In this document: positions 18,986 through 28,721 of the stretch, piece after piece
Position numbering within the stretch: the stretch's first letter is position 1
Layout: every line of letters begins with the position of its first letter
Assembly: GCA_013389115.1 (NCBI GenBank)
Contig: JACADY010000043.1
Location: forward strand, 17,731 to 81,730
Direction of reading: 5' to 3'
Source of the DNA: Alphaproteobacteria bacterium
GTDB taxonomy: Bacteria; Pseudomonadota; Alphaproteobacteria; Micropepsales; Micropepsaceae
Length of the DNA: 64,000 nt
Notes under the pieces: model-generated
What the model saw: the letters and a program-made list of their open reading frames with translations, nothing else
The model's database searches: none
What the model was told of the DNA's origin: nothing
Position numbers and translations under genes: made by a program

Positions 18986-19010
18986 GATAGTGATATACTA
19001 TAACATTATC
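18986..19010 (-). promoter_or_regulatory. Zur-box-like operator upstream of the outer-membrane protein
   Basis: The minus strand reads GATAATGTTATAGTATATCACTATC. Compared with the published alphaproteobacterial Zur consensus (GAAATGTTATANTATAACATTTC, recalled from comparative genomics), the inner 19-base core has two mismatches. The site holds a -10-like TATAGT. A zinc-bound repressor here would block transcription of the downstream HDHEHD barrel gene. Confidence 0.7.
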
Positions 19011-19031
19011 GGGCAGGGATATCGCAAGCCC

Positions 19032-21284
19032 TCATCGCCTGAGTTTTCGCGCAGGCTTGCCTTTTCGAGCCCCGGCCGGGCGAGAGGCGGATTTGCTTCC
19101 GCCCTCCACCAGGTCAAACCGCAGGCCGCCGGTGATGGGGGCCGCCTCCGCCAGCTTGACGCGCACGGTTTCTCCCAGGCGGTAGGTGAGGCGGGACCGC
19201 TCGCCGATGAGGGCGTGGAGGTTCTCATCGTGATGGAAATACTCGCCGCCCAGCGAACGCACCGGCACGAGGCCATCGGCCCCCGTTTCGGAGAGGCGGA
19301 CGAAAAGGCCGAAGCGGGTGACGCCGCTGATGCGTCCCTCGAACTCTGCGCCGATCCGGTCCTGCATGAAGGCGGCGATATAGCGGTCCTTGGCGTCGCG
19401 TTCGGCCGACATGGCGCGTCGCTCATGGCTAGAGACTTCCGAAGCGATCGAACCCAGGCGCTCGATCTCGCTGTCGCGAAGGCCATCCTCGCCCAGGTCA
19501 AAGGCGCGAATGAGCGCGCGATGGACGATGAGGTCGGCATAGCGGCGGATGGGCGAAGTGAAATGCGCATAGCGGCGCAAGTTCAAACCGAAATGGCCGA
19601 TATTGTCGGGTGTGTATTCGGCCTGAGCCTGCGTGCGCAGGACCACTTCGTTGATCATCGCGGCGTGGGGCGTCTTTGCCGCTTGTGCCAGGATGCGATT
19701 GAAGGCGGCGGGCTTCAGCACCTGGCCCTTCGCGAAGCTGATGCCGGAGGCGTCGAGCACCTTTGAGAGGCTTTCCAGCTTCTCGCGCGTCGGCTGGTCA
19801 TGGACACGGAAGATGAGCGGCATGGTGCGATGCTCGAGCGCCTCGGCCGCCGCCACATTCGCCTGGATCATGAACTCCTCGATGAGGCGCATCGATTCCA
19901 GCCGCTCGCGAAAGCGGATCGATTGCACCTGACCGTCGCTGCCCAGCTCGATCTTGTGCTCGGGCACATCGATCTCGAGCGGCCCGCGCGCGTCACGCGC
20001 CCTGGCTAGGATTTCATAGGCCCGCCAGAGCGGATCGAGCACGCGCTCAAGAATTGGCTTCGTTGCCGCATCGGACCTGCCGTCGCGCGCGGCCTGGACC
20101 TGCTGATAGGAAAGCTTGGCGGCCGAGCGCATCGTGCCGCGCACGAATTTGTGGTGGCGCTTCTTACCCTTCGCATCAAAGGTCATGCGTACCGCGAGGC
20201 AGGGGCGGTCGAGCCCCTCCTTCAATGAGCAGAGCTCGTTCGACAGGGCCTCGGGCAGCATCGGCTCGACGCGGTCGGGGAAATAGGCCGATACACCCCG
20301 GCGCAATGCCTCGCGATCAAGGGCGGAGCCCGGCGTTACGTAGTAACTGACATCGGCGATGGCGACATAGACGATGACACCGCCGGGATTGCGCGGGTCG
20401 TCATCCCTTTCGGCATAGACGGCATCATCGTGGTCGCGCGCATCGATGGGATCGATGGTGATAAGCGGAAGGGCGCGCAGATCCTCACGACCCTCGTGGC
20501 GCGCGGGCTTTGCCGCCTGCGCCTCGGCGAGCACGGCGGAGGGAAAGCGGTCGGGGATGCCATGTGCGTGGATGGCGATGAGGCTGATGACGCCAGGGGA
20601 TTCCAGATTGCCGAGGCATTCCTTCACCGTGGCGCGGGGCAGACCAAGGGCGCGGCCTGGCAATGGCGCGGCAAGCACGAGATCGCCCTCGCGCGCGCCG
20701 TTCTCATCGCCGCGCTCAACGATGAGCTCGATGCGAGACTTGCGGTCGACGGGCCGCACGCGCAAGGAATTGCCGACGCGCGCCAAGACGCCCAGCACGT
20801 GATGGGCGCTCTGGCCCAGGCGACGGATGAGCCGCGCCTCGAGCGTGCCGTCCTCCAGCTTCTCGATATGGGCGAGGATGCGGTCGCCGATGCCCATCGC
20901 GGGCAGGCTTTCGGCCTTGTCGCGTTCAGGGGCGACGACGATGCGGGGCGGCGGGTCTTCTCCCTGCCATTCGACAGGGCGGGCGAGAAGCTCGCCGTCG
21001 GTGTCGATATCGGCGATGGCGAGAACCATGATCTCTGACAGGTCGCCTGAGCGGGTGAGGCGCTTGCCGCGCCCGCGCTGGATAGCGCCTTCGCCCTCCA
21101 GCTCCTTGAGCATGACCTTGAGTGCGATACGCGCCGCCCCCTTGATGTTGAAGGCGCGCGCGATTTCGCGCTTGCCCGCCTCACCGGGATGCTCAGCGAG
21201 AAAATTGAGTACATCGTCCTTCGAAGGGAGGCCGTCGGCGTTGCGGGCCTTGGTCTTGGGCGCTCTTTTGGGCGGCCGTTTCAA
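19032..21284 (-). CDS. rnr: Ribonuclease R
   Basis: A 750-residue 3'-5' exoribonuclease. It has an N-terminal winged-helix/cold-shock region, and the RNB catalytic domain with ITIDPIDARDHDDAVYAERD (Asp cluster for metal). A C-terminal S1 domain (EFEGRISGVTRFGLFVRL) is followed by a short Lys/Arg-rich tail. RNase R degrades structured RNA and helps quality control with tmRNA; smpB is also in this window. The start is TTG at 21284, giving a TTGA overlap with the topA stop. Confidence 0.95.
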   Translation of the reverse strand: MKRPPKRAPKTKARNADGLPSKDDVLNFLAEHPGEAGKREIARAFNIKGAARIALKVMLKELEGEGAIQRGRGKRLTRSGDLSEIMVLAIADIDTDGELLARPVEWQGEDPPPRIVVAPERDKAESLPAMGIGDRILAHIEKLEDGTLEARLIRRLGQSAHHVLGVLARVGNSLRVRPVDRKSRIELIVERGDENGAREGDLVLAAPLPGRALGLPRATVKECLGNLESPGVISLIAIHAHGIPDRFPSAVLAEAQAAKPARHEGREDLRALPLITIDPIDARDHDDAVYAERDDDPRNPGGVIVYVAIADVSYYVTPGSALDREALRRGVSAYFPDRVEPMLPEALSNELCSLKEGLDRPCLAVRMTFDAKGKKRHHKFVRGTMRSAAKLSYQQVQAARDGRSDAATKPILERVLDPLWRAYEILARARDARGPLEIDVPEHKIELGSDGQVQSIRFRERLESMRLIEEFMIQANVAAAEALEHRTMPLIFRVHDQPTREKLESLSKVLDASGISFAKGQVLKPAAFNRILAQAAKTPHAAMINEVVLRTQAQAEYTPDNIGHFGLNLRRYAHFTSPIRRYADLIVHRALIRAFDLGEDGLRDSEIERLGSIASEVSSHERRAMSAERDAKDRYIAAFMQDRIGAEFEGRISGVTRFGLFVRLSETGADGLVPVRSLGGEYFHHDENLHALIGERSRLTYRLGETVRVKLAEAAPITGGLRFDLVEGGSKSASRPAGARKGKPARKLRR

Positions 21285-23947
21285 GAGGCAGCGGCTTTCT
21301 TTGGTTTGGACGATTTGGCCTTCGGTGCAGGCTTTGACGATTTCGCCGCCGCCTTTGCCGGCTTGGCGGTCTTTGCCGCAGGAGGGGTTTTCTTGCCGCC
21401 GGCCGATTTTGGCTTCGCGCCCGCCTTCTTGCCTTTGGCCGGCCCTGCTGCGGCGCGTGCCTCAAGAAGCGTCACCGCCTCCTCCAGCGTCACATTCGAC
21501 GGGTCGGCACCGCGCGGGATATTCGCATTGGTCGTGCCGTCCGAAACGTAAGGGCCATAGCGTCCCTCGAGCACGTTGACGACGGCTTCGGATTGCGGGT
21601 GCCTGCCAAGCTCTCGCAGGACCTTAGGCCCGCGCCGCTGAAAACCCTTCTTCTCTTTCTTCTCGGCAAGTACGGTAACCGCGCGGTTGATGCCGATCGT
21701 GAAGAGGTCTTCGAAGCCCTCGATATTGGCATAGGCGCCATCATGGGAGAGATAAGGCCCGAACCGCCCAAGCCCGGCAAGGATGGGCTTTTGCGTCTCC
21801 GGGTGAATGCCGATTTCGCGGGGCAAGGAGAGGAGGCGCAACGCGAGTTCAAGATCAACGCCTGCCGCATCGACGCCCTTGGGCAGGCCCGCGCGCTTGG
21901 GTTTCTCCCCATTCTCGCCCCCGTTGCCGCGCTGAATGTAGGGGCCGAAGCGGCCCGATTTCAGCGTGATCTCCTCCTGCGTCTCCGGGTCGATGCCCAG
22001 CACGCGGTCCTTTGCCGCTTCGCTGTCGCCATCCTGCACGTTGAGCGGCCGGGTGAAATTGCAGTTGGGATAGTTCGAGCAGCCAACGAAGGCGCCATAA
22101 CGGCCAAGCTTGAGGCTGAGGCGGCCATCCGCGCAATTGGGACAGCTTCGAGGATCCACGCCGTCCGCACGCGCAGGGAAGATGTGCGGCCCCAAGATCT
22201 GGTCGATCGCTTCCAGCACCTGGCTCACGCGCAGATCGCTGGTATTGGCGACTGCGCCGGTGAAGTCCTTCCAGAAGTCACGGAGGAGTTCACGCCAGCC
22301 AAGCTTTCCATCGGAGACGCGGTCGAGGCGCTCCTCCAGGTCTGCGGTGAAATCATACTCGACATATTTCTTGAAGAAGCTCGTCATAAAGGCGGTGACG
22401 AGGCGGCCCTTGTCTTCGGGCAGGAAGCGGTTCTTCTCCATGCGCACATAGGCGCGCTCGCGCAGCACCGAGAGAATGGAGGCATAGGTGGAGGGCCGGC
22501 CGATACCCAGCTCCTCCAGCTTTTTCACAAGGCTTGCCTCGGAGTAGCGCGGCGGCGGCTCGGTGAAATGCTGCGCGGCTTTTTCCTCGCGGCGCGCGGC
22601 CGTTTCTCCGACAGCGACCTTGGGCAGGCGGCCGCCATCTTCATCCTCTTCGTCGTCCCGGCCTTCCATGTAGAGCTTCAGGAAGCCGTCGAATAGCACG
22701 ACCGAGCCCGTCGCCCTCAGCGTGATCTTGTTGTCCGCGCTTGTGACATCGATCGTTGTGCGCTCGATATCGGCCGCCTCCATCTGGCAGGCGATGGTGC
22801 GCTTCCAGATGAGCTCATAGAGCGCGGCCAGTCCCTTATCCAGATAAGGCGCCACATCGGCCGGACGGCGCGCCGCATCGGTTGGACGGATGGCCTCATG
22901 CGCTTCTTGCGCATTGCGCACCTTGCTCTTGTACATGCGCGGCGAGCCGGGGAGATAGCGAGGCCCGAATTCCCTGCCGATGACGGCGCGCAACTCGGCG
23001 ACAGCCTCGGGCGCGAGATCGACGCCATCGGTACGCATATAGGTGATGAGGCCGACCGTCTCGCCCTTGATCTCGACACCTTCATAGAGCCGCTGGGCCA
23101 TCTGCATCGTCTGCTTGGCGGAGAGGCCGAGCTTGCGCGCCGCCTCCTGCTGCAAGGTCGAGGTGATGAAGGGCGGGGCGGGGTAGCGCTTACCGGGCTT
23201 GCTCTCGACCGCGGCGATCTTGAAACTGGCGGCGCGGATCTTCTCAAGCGCGCGCATCGCGGCCGCCTCGTTAGGAAGACCGAATTTGTCGAGCTTCGCG
23301 CCGTCAAGGACAAAGAGGCGGGTAGTGAAATCCTGGCCGCCCTCGCTACGGCAGAGGACTTCGATCGTCCAATATTCCTGGGCCTTGAAGGCCTCAATCT
23401 CCATTTCGCGCTCGACGATGAGGCGCAGCGCGACGGACTGGACGCGGCCGGCCGAGCGGGCGCCGGGCAATTTGCGCCAAAGCACGGGCGAAATCGTAAA
23501 ACCAACGAGATAGTCAAGGGCGCGGCGCGCGAGATAGGCGTCGACCAGCTCCTGGTCGATTTCGCGCGGATTGGCCATCGCCTCCTGCACGGCGGACTTG
23601 GTGATGGCGTTGAAGACGACACGCTCGACGGGCGTGCCCTTCAGGGCGCCCTTGGACTTCAGAATCTCAAGGACATGCCAGGAAATGGCCTCGCCCTCGC
23701 GGTCAGGGTCGGTCGCCAGGATCAGGCGGTCGGCGGTCTTGGCGGCGTCGGCCAGTTCCTTCAGACGCTTGGCGGATTTCGCATCCACTTCCCAGGACAT
23801 TTCGAAGTCCTTGTCGGGCAGGACAGAGCCATCCTTTGCCGGCAGGTCACGCACGTGCCCGTAGCTGGGGACGACGTGGTAGTCCTTCCCCAGATATTTG
23901 TTGATAGTCTTCGCCTTGGCAGGCGATTCAACGACGACAAGCTTCAT
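21281..23947 (-). CDS. topA: DNA topoisomerase I
   Basis: An 888-residue type IA topoisomerase. It has an N-terminal Toprim domain (MKLVVVESPAKAKTINKYLG; DPDREGEAISWH), a catalytic Tyr in GLITYMRTDG, one clear C4 zinc finger (SCPNC...GCSNYPNC), further repeats, and a long Lys/Ala/Pro-rich tail. It relaxes negative supercoils. The gene overlaps rnr by four bases, so the two are co-translated. The order topA-rnr is conserved in rhizobia. Confidence 0.97.
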   Translation of the reverse strand: MKLVVVESPAKAKTINKYLGKDYHVVPSYGHVRDLPAKDGSVLPDKDFEMSWEVDAKSAKRLKELADAAKTADRLILATDPDREGEAISWHVLEILKSKGALKGTPVERVVFNAITKSAVQEAMANPREIDQELVDAYLARRALDYLVGFTISPVLWRKLPGARSAGRVQSVALRLIVEREMEIEAFKAQEYWTIEVLCRSEGGQDFTTRLFVLDGAKLDKFGLPNEAAAMRALEKIRAASFKIAAVESKPGKRYPAPPFITSTLQQEAARKLGLSAKQTMQMAQRLYEGVEIKGETVGLITYMRTDGVDLAPEAVAELRAVIGREFGPRYLPGSPRMYKSKVRNAQEAHEAIRPTDAARRPADVAPYLDKGLAALYELIWKRTIACQMEAADIERTTIDVTSADNKITLRATGSVVLFDGFLKLYMEGRDDEEDEDGGRLPKVAVGETAARREEKAAQHFTEPPPRYSEASLVKKLEELGIGRPSTYASILSVLRERAYVRMEKNRFLPEDKGRLVTAFMTSFFKKYVEYDFTADLEERLDRVSDGKLGWRELLRDFWKDFTGAVANTSDLRVSQVLEAIDQILGPHIFPARADGVDPRSCPNCADGRLSLKLGRYGAFVGCSNYPNCNFTRPLNVQDGDSEAAKDRVLGIDPETQEEITLKSGRFGPYIQRGNGGENGEKPKRAGLPKGVDAAGVDLELALRLLSLPREIGIHPETQKPILAGLGRFGPYLSHDGAYANIEGFEDLFTIGINRAVTVLAEKKEKKGFQRRGPKVLRELGRHPQSEAVVNVLEGRYGPYVSDGTTNANIPRGADPSNVTLEEAVTLLEARAAAGPAKGKKAGAKPKSAGGKKTPPAAKTAKPAKAAAKSSKPAPKAKSSKPKKAAAS

Positions 23948-24243
23948 TGATCGGCATCTGAATGGGTTCGGGCGGGCGGCACGGTCCCTCAGCCATGGTT
24001 AAAACGGCGTCATGAAGGTGCCACCGGGTCCGTCAGGGGCGTGACCCTTGGCCGCTCCGTGTCATCCTGTCAACCTTTTCGCAGTCGCGAAGTTCAGGCG
24101 CGGTCGCTTCTCAGGGGTCAAGCCCACCGAGTTTTCTACTCGGCACTAACCAAAAGTTGCTCTATATGGCATGAAATACCTTCAAGTTGCACTTGTGGCA
24201 GCAGCGTGTTAATGGCCGTTCGTCCGTGATTTCATGGTTATCG
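23948..24243. other. Divergent intergenic region between topA and a small ORF
   Basis: No gene is supported in these ~296 bases. A hairpin CCGAG-TTTTCTA-CTCGG lies at 24127-24143. This region should contain the topA promoter (minus) and one for the small plus-strand gene, but no clean -35/-10 pair was found. Confidence 0.4.
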
Positions 24244-24426
24244 ATGGATGAGATGGTTGAGGTTCCGCGCGATGGCACTTTCCCAAGCCGGGAGGAGGCC
24301 GTCTTCTATGTCTTTGAGGTGCTTGTTCAATTACGCCGCATCGCGGAAGGGGCGGAGAAGCCGTTTCTTGTCTATCTGATCGAGGTTGCCGCTACCGAAG
24401 CCTTGAAGGCCTCCGGCCGGGAATGA
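24244..24426 (+). CDS. Small hypothetical protein, helical
   Basis: 60 residues from the ATG at 24244: MDEMVEVPRDGTFPSREEAV, then a hydrophobic helix FLVYLIEVAATEALKASGRE. It has no signal peptide and probably folds as two or three helices. I do not recognise a family with certainty. The ORF track extends it to 24187, but that segment lacks a ribosome binding site. It lies convergent to dprA, 24 bases away. Coding potential is supported by composition rather than by any motif. Confidence 0.55.
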   Translation: MDEMVEVPRDGTFPSREEAVFYVFEVLVQLRRIAEGAEKPFLVYLIEVAATEALKASGRE

Positions 24427-24450
24427 AGCTTCCACCCGGCTATCCGCCGT

Positions 24451-25575
24451 CTAGATGCGCACAACGAGACGGCCGGATTGACGCAAGGCCAGACCGGCGA
24501 GTTCCAACTCCATGAGCGCGGCCATGATGGCGCCAGGCTCTGCCCCTAAGTCGCGGATAAGGTCATCGATCCCGATCGGGGTGGGGCTGAGGCGCTCAAG
24601 CAGGGTGTCGCGCAGGGATTCAGGCGCCGGCTCGTCATCGAAGGGGAGATATTCGTCCGCCTCTTCCGCGGCCGATTCCTGAAAGGCGGAGCCCATGACG
24701 GGCCGCAGCACCTGAAGGACATCGTCTGCGCTCTCCGTCAGTATCGCGCCCTGGCGGATGAGGTTGTTCGTGCCGCGACAGCGTGGATCGAGAGGCGAGC
24801 CGGGCACGGCAAAGACTTCGCGGCCCTGCTCGAGCGCAAAGCGCGCCGTGATAAGGGAACCGGAATTGAGCGCGGCCTCGGTCACGAGGACGCCTCGGGC
24901 GAGGCCCGAAATCAGACGATTGCGGCGGGGGAAGTGGTTGGCCGCCGGCGCGAAGCCGACGGGCATTTCCGAGACGATGGCGCCCCGCTCGGACAAGGCG
25001 GCATAAAGCGCCCGGTTCTCGGGGGGATAGATGTTGTCGACACCGCCCGCGAGGACGGCGATGGTTCCCGTTTCAAGGGCGCCCTTGTGCGCGGCGGTGT
25101 CGATGCCACGGGCCATGCCCGACACGACGCAGAGGCCTTCCCGCCCCAGATCGCCCGCGATCTCTCCAGCAAAGCGCAGGCCGAGGGCCGAGGCGTTGCG
25201 TGCGCCCACCATGGCTATCGACTCCCGTGCGAGGAATGCTGCATCGCCGCGCAGCGAGAGCATTGGCGGCGCGGGGTCGAGCGCGGCAAGGGCAGGGGGA
25301 TAGTCCGGCTCGCACAGGGCGATGAAGCGGACGCCGAGGCTGTCCGCCGCCTCCATCTCGCGCTCCACATCTTCACGGCTTGCCAGGTGAAGGGGCTGTC
25401 TGCGGCCTGCCCTTTGCGCGAGGCGAGGGACGGCGTCCAGCGCCGCCTCGGCGCTGCCAAAACGCTCGATGAGGGACTTGAAGGTCGCGGGGCCGATATT
25501 TTCCGAGCGGATGAGACGCAGCCATGCAAGGCGCTCCCGCGGCTCGAGGCGCTTGCGGGCGTTGATCTTCATCAA
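24451..25575 (-). CDS. dprA: DprA (Smf) DNA-processing protein
   Basis: 374 residues. It has an N-terminal HhH/SAM-like region (LRLIRSENIGPATFKSLIERFG), a Rossmann-like core with CVVSGMARGIDTAAHKGAL and GSLITARFALEQGREVFAVP, and a C-terminal winged helix. DprA binds incoming single-stranded DNA and loads RecA during natural transformation; it is also found in species not known to be competent. It is divergent from a tiny membrane-protein ORF. Confidence 0.95.
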   Translation of the reverse strand: MMKINARKRLEPRERLAWLRLIRSENIGPATFKSLIERFGSAEAALDAVPRLAQRAGRRQPLHLASREDVEREMEAADSLGVRFIALCEPDYPPALAALDPAPPMLSLRGDAAFLARESIAMVGARNASALGLRFAGEIAGDLGREGLCVVSGMARGIDTAAHKGALETGTIAVLAGGVDNIYPPENRALYAALSERGAIVSEMPVGFAPAANHFPRRNRLISGLARGVLVTEAALNSGSLITARFALEQGREVFAVPGSPLDPRCRGTNNLIRQGAILTESADDVLQVLRPVMGSAFQESAAEEADEYLPFDDEPAPESLRDTLLERLSPTPIGIDDLIRDLGAEPGAIMAALMELELAGLALRQSGRLVVRI

Positions 25576-25629
25576 AGCGTCCGTTCGCCGGTTCGGAGAT
25601 GAATATCCGCAGATAAAAGGAGGAAAACC

Positions 25630-25728
25630 ATGAGCGAGTTCGACATGATCTATCTAGGCCTCGTCATCGGCGGCATGACGGCGTTCAGCGTCGCGCTGGC
25701 GATCGTCAACGCCTTGACCGCGCGCTGA
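25630..25728 (+). CDS. Tiny single-pass membrane protein (32 residues)
   Basis: MSEFDMIYLGLVIGGMTAFS, then VALAIVNALTAR and TGA. AAGGAGG (25617-25623) sits six bases before the ATG, one of the best ribosome binding sites in the window. The peptide is one hydrophobic helix with an acidic N-terminus and a basic end, so N-out/C-in insertion would be expected. It is missing from the ORF track because of length. It lies between divergent dprA and convergent plsY. Function is unknown. Confidence 0.72.
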   Translation: MSEFDMIYLGLVIGGMTAFSVALAIVNALTAR

Positions 25729-25735
25729 TCGCGCC

Positions 25736-26377
25736 TCACGTCTTGCGGCCGATCTTGGGCTCCTCGCCGCGTTGCAGGCGCGCGATATTGGCCCGGTGGG
25801 TCCACACGATGAGGAGCGCAAGAATGGCCGAGGCGGCCGCCACAAGGGGCTCTCCCATCAGCGCCAGATAGATCGGCGTCATCGCGGCGGCGATGAGCGC
25901 TGCGAGCGATGAAATGCGCGTGAGGGCAGCGACTGCGGCCCAGGTGGCGCAAGCCGCGAGCCCCGCCATCCAGTTCAACGCCAGCATGGTGCCAAGAAAG
26001 GTCGCAACGCCCTTGCCCCCGTTGAAGTTGAGCCATACGGGAAAGACATGGCCGGCAAAGGAGGCGATCGCCGCGATCACCGCCATGTCGGTGCCGCCCC
26101 AGGGGCTTCCTCCTAAAATCAGCGTCGGCAAGAGGCCATTGGCGATGAGAACGGCGAGCGCGCCCTTGCCCGAATCGCAAATGAGCGTCGCGAGCGCCAA
26201 GGGCCGGTTCCCCGTGCGCAAGACATTCGTCGCGCCGATATTGCCTGAGCCGATGGCCCGAATGTCGCCCAGACCCGCCATGCGGGTAAAGAGCAGGCCG
26301 AAGGGGATGGACCCCAGGAGATAACCGAGGATTCCAGCCGCCAGGTAGAAGACGACGGGCTGCGACCAGAGTTCCAA
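25736..26377 (-). CDS. plsY: Acyl-phosphate:glycerol-3-phosphate acyltransferase
   Basis: A membrane enzyme that acylates glycerol-3-phosphate using acyl phosphate, the first step of phospholipid synthesis in the PlsX/PlsY route. Motifs seen: LLGSIPFGLL, RAIGSGNIGATNVLR, LICDSGKGALAV, GHVFPVWLNFNGGKGVAT. About six helices. The ORF track starts with GTG at 26434, inside pyrC. A TTG at 26377, five bases after the pyrC stop, gives a family-like N-terminus (213 residues). The start is unresolved. plsX is not in the window. Confidence 0.9.
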   Translation of the reverse strand: MELWSQPVVFYLAAGILGYLLGSIPFGLLFTRMAGLGDIRAIGSGNIGATNVLRTGNRPLALATLICDSGKGALAVLIANGLLPTLILGGSPWGGTDMAVIAAIASFAGHVFPVWLNFNGGKGVATFLGTMLALNWMAGLAACATWAAVAALTRISSLAALIAAAMTPIYLALMGEPLVAAASAILALLIVWTHRANIARLQRGEEPKIGRKT

Positions 26378-26381
26378 TTGA

Positions 26382-27698
26382 TCAGGGGAGGGTGGCACGG
26401 GCGTGATCCAGCGCGTCGTAGACAATGTGCCCACCCACGATGGTCTTTATCACGCGGCCCTGCAAGCGCTGACCGTCAAATGGCTCATTCTTCGATCGCG
26501 ATAGGGAAATGTCACGGTTCACGACCCAAGGCTTATCTGCATCGAATAGGACGAGGTCGGCCGGAGCCCCCTTTGTCAGGCGCCCGCCCGGCAACCGGAA
26601 GAGACGCGCCGGGTTCAGGGTCAGTCGCGCGAAAAGGGCGGGCAGCGACACGGACCCGTTCCGTGCAAGGCTGAGCGATGCGGCGAGCAGGGTCTCAAGC
26701 CCGGTGCCGCCAAAGGCCGCCTGGGCAAAGGGCAGGCGCTTGTTTTCCGGCGGCTGTGGATCGTGGCCGGAAGTGATGATGTCGACCGTGCCGTCCGCCA
26801 CACCCTCGATGAGGGCGAGGCGATCCATTTCTGAGCGCAAGGGCGGCATCAGCTTGCGGAAGGTGAGATAGGTGCCGATGTCGTGCTCGTTGAGGCCCAA
26901 ATGCGCCGCCGTCGTCGCGCAGGTGACGGGCAGGCCCTTCTTCTTTGCCCGTGCGATCGCCTGCACCGACTCCGCGCAGCTGATGGGGCTGATATGGACT
27001 CGGGCGCCCGTCAGCTCGGCCAGGCGCAGGTCGCGGTCGACCGCGATTGCCTCAGCCGCGACGGGCAACCCCGAAAGCCCCAGCCGCGTCGCCATCTCGC
27101 CCGCGTTCATCTGGCCGGTCATCGTCGGCTCGGCGGGAAACGTCTCGACGAGCAAATCAAAGTCGCGTGCATAGGTCATCGCCCGGCGCAGGATCTGGGC
27201 GTTCGCGACGGCGCCAAGGCCTTGCGTGAAGCCGACGGCGCCCGCCTCCGCCAAGAGGCCCATCTCGGTCATGCTCTCGCCCTTGAGACCCTTGGTCAGC
27301 GCCGCCATGGGGTAGACATACGTCTTGGCCGTATCGCGCGCGCGGCGCAGGAGAAAATCGACCAGCGCCACGTCGTCGATGACGGGCTCGGTGTTGGGCA
27401 TCACAACCATGGCAGTGACGCCGCCCGAGACCGCCGCCTCACTGGCGCTTGAAAGGGTCTCGCGGTGCTCACTGCCGGGTTCGCCCGTGAAGACGCGTGA
27501 ATCGACGAGGCCGGGGGCAAGGATAAGGCCTTGGGTATCTAGAACCACGGCATCCGGTGGGAGCGCATCGCTGAACAGCCTTGGGCCTTGATCGGCGATG
27601 AGGCCGTCCTTTATGAGCAGCGCGCCCGTATCCTCGCTCTCCTTTTCGGGGTCGACGAGCGTAGCGTTGAGAAAGGCGATGGGGCGCGCCTGCGTCAT
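26382..27698 (-). CDS. pyrC: Dihydroorotase-like protein lacking metal-binding residues (pseudo-PyrC)
   Basis: 438 residues with the amidohydrolase fold of class I dihydroorotase. The diagnostic residues are changed. The DxHxH site is [12 protein letters not shown], the later His ligand region reads [12 protein letters not shown], and the catalytic DHAPH motif reads SGHDPQ. The chain should therefore not bind zinc or cyclise carbamoyl aspartate. In other bacteria such inactive PyrC proteins support assembly of aspartate carbamoyltransferase, and the ATGA overlap with pyrB fits that role. A catalytic dihydroorotase should be encoded elsewhere. Confidence 0.85.
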   Translation of the reverse strand: MTQARPIAFLNATLVDPEKESEDTGALLIKDGLIADQGPRLFSDALPPDAVVLDTQGLILAPGLVDSRVFTGEPGSEHRETLSSASEAAVSGGVTAMVVMPNTEPVIDDVALVDFLLRRARDTAKTYVYPMAALTKGLKGESMTEMGLLAEAGAVGFTQGLGAVANAQILRRAMTYARDFDLLVETFPAEPTMTGQMNAGEMATRLGLSGLPVAAEAIAVDRDLRLAELTGARVHISPISCAESVQAIARAKKKGLPVTCATTAAHLGLNEHDIGTYLTFRKLMPPLRSEMDRLALIEGVADGTVDIITSGHDPQPPENKRLPFAQAAFGGTGLETLLAASLSLARNGSVSLPALFARLTLNPARLFRLPGGRLTKGAPADLVLFDADKPWVVNRDISLSRSKNEPFDGQRLQGRVIKTIVGGHIVYDALDHARATLP

Positions 27699-28672
27699 CG
27701 GTTCCTCAGCATGGTTTCACGGTTGTGCGCGAGCGCGACGAGCACTGCCATACGCGCGGCGACACCCATCTCCACCTGCTCCTGGATCAGGCTGCGCTCG
27801 GTATGGTCGGCGATGGCGGAATCGATTTCGACGCCGCGATTCATCGGGCCTGGGTGCATGACAAGCGCGCCGGGCTTCGCATAGCTCAGCTTTTTCGCGT
27901 CCAGGCCGTAATAGTGGAAATACTCGCGCGTCGAGGGCAGGAAGGCGCCCGCCATGCGTTCCATTTGAAGCCGCAACATCATCACGATGTCGCAACCCTT
28001 TAATCCCTCACGCATATCCGTAAATACCCCGACGCCTAGCTTGTCGATCCCCGTGGGCAAGAGCGTGGCCGGACCAATCACATGAACATGTGCTCCCAAC
28101 TTATTGAGAAGATAAATGTTCGAGCGTGCGACACGGCTGTGCAGGATGTCGCCGCAGATGGCGATGCGCAGGCCCTCAATGCGGCCCAGGCGGCGGCGGA
28201 TGGTGAGGGCATCGAGGAGGGCCTGGGTCGGATGCTCATGCGCGCCATCGCCGGCGTTCACGACGCTGCAATCCACCTTGCGGGCAAGGAGCGCGACGGC
28301 GCCTGAATCCTGATGGCGGATGATGAGAATATCGGGCCGCATCGCGTTCAGCGTCACGGCCGTGTCGATGAGCGTCTCGCCCTTGCGGATCGAGGACATG
28401 GCGATCGACATGTTGAGGACATCGGCGCCGAGGCGCTTGCCGGCGAGCTCGAACGAGCTTTGCGTGCGGGTCGAGGCCTCGAAGAAAAGGTTGACGAGCG
28501 TGCGGCCGCGCAAAAGCGGGTGCTGCTTCTCGGTCTGGCGGCCGACATCGACATAGGATTCGGCCAGATCGAGGAGGCCGAGGATTTCCTCGCGCGAGAG
28601 GTCCTCAATGCCCAGGAGGTGCTGGCGGTCGGGGGCCAGCGGAAAGGCTTGGCGGGGCGATTCGGGCGTCAT
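27695..28672 (-). CDS. pyrB: Aspartate carbamoyltransferase catalytic subunit
   Basis: 325 residues. It joins carbamoyl phosphate and aspartate in pyrimidine synthesis. It has the carbamoyl-phosphate loop [20 protein letters not shown], the later loop [17 protein letters not shown], and the aspartate-domain segment ending [13 protein letters not shown]. There is no PyrI regulatory subunit. Its stop overlaps the pyrC-like start by four bases, typical of the PyrB-PyrC complex type. A hairpin of uncertain role (CCCCGC/GCGGGG, 28693-28718) lies between it and the upstream transporter gene. Confidence 0.96.
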   Translation of the reverse strand: MTPESPRQAFPLAPDRQHLLGIEDLSREEILGLLDLAESYVDVGRQTEKQHPLLRGRTLVNLFFEASTRTQSSFELAGKRLGADVLNMSIAMSSIRKGETLIDTAVTLNAMRPDILIIRHQDSGAVALLARKVDCSVVNAGDGAHEHPTQALLDALTIRRRLGRIEGLRIAICGDILHSRVARSNIYLLNKLGAHVHVIGPATLLPTGIDKLGVGVFTDMREGLKGCDIVMMLRLQMERMAGAFLPSTREYFHYYGLDAKKLSYAKPGALVMHPGPMNRGVEIDSAIADHTERSLIQEQVEMGVAARMAVLVALAHNRETMLRNR

Positions 28673-28721
28673 CTCGAGCGGGGCTTATAGGACCCCGCGC
28701 GCCATGCGGCAAGCGGGGATG

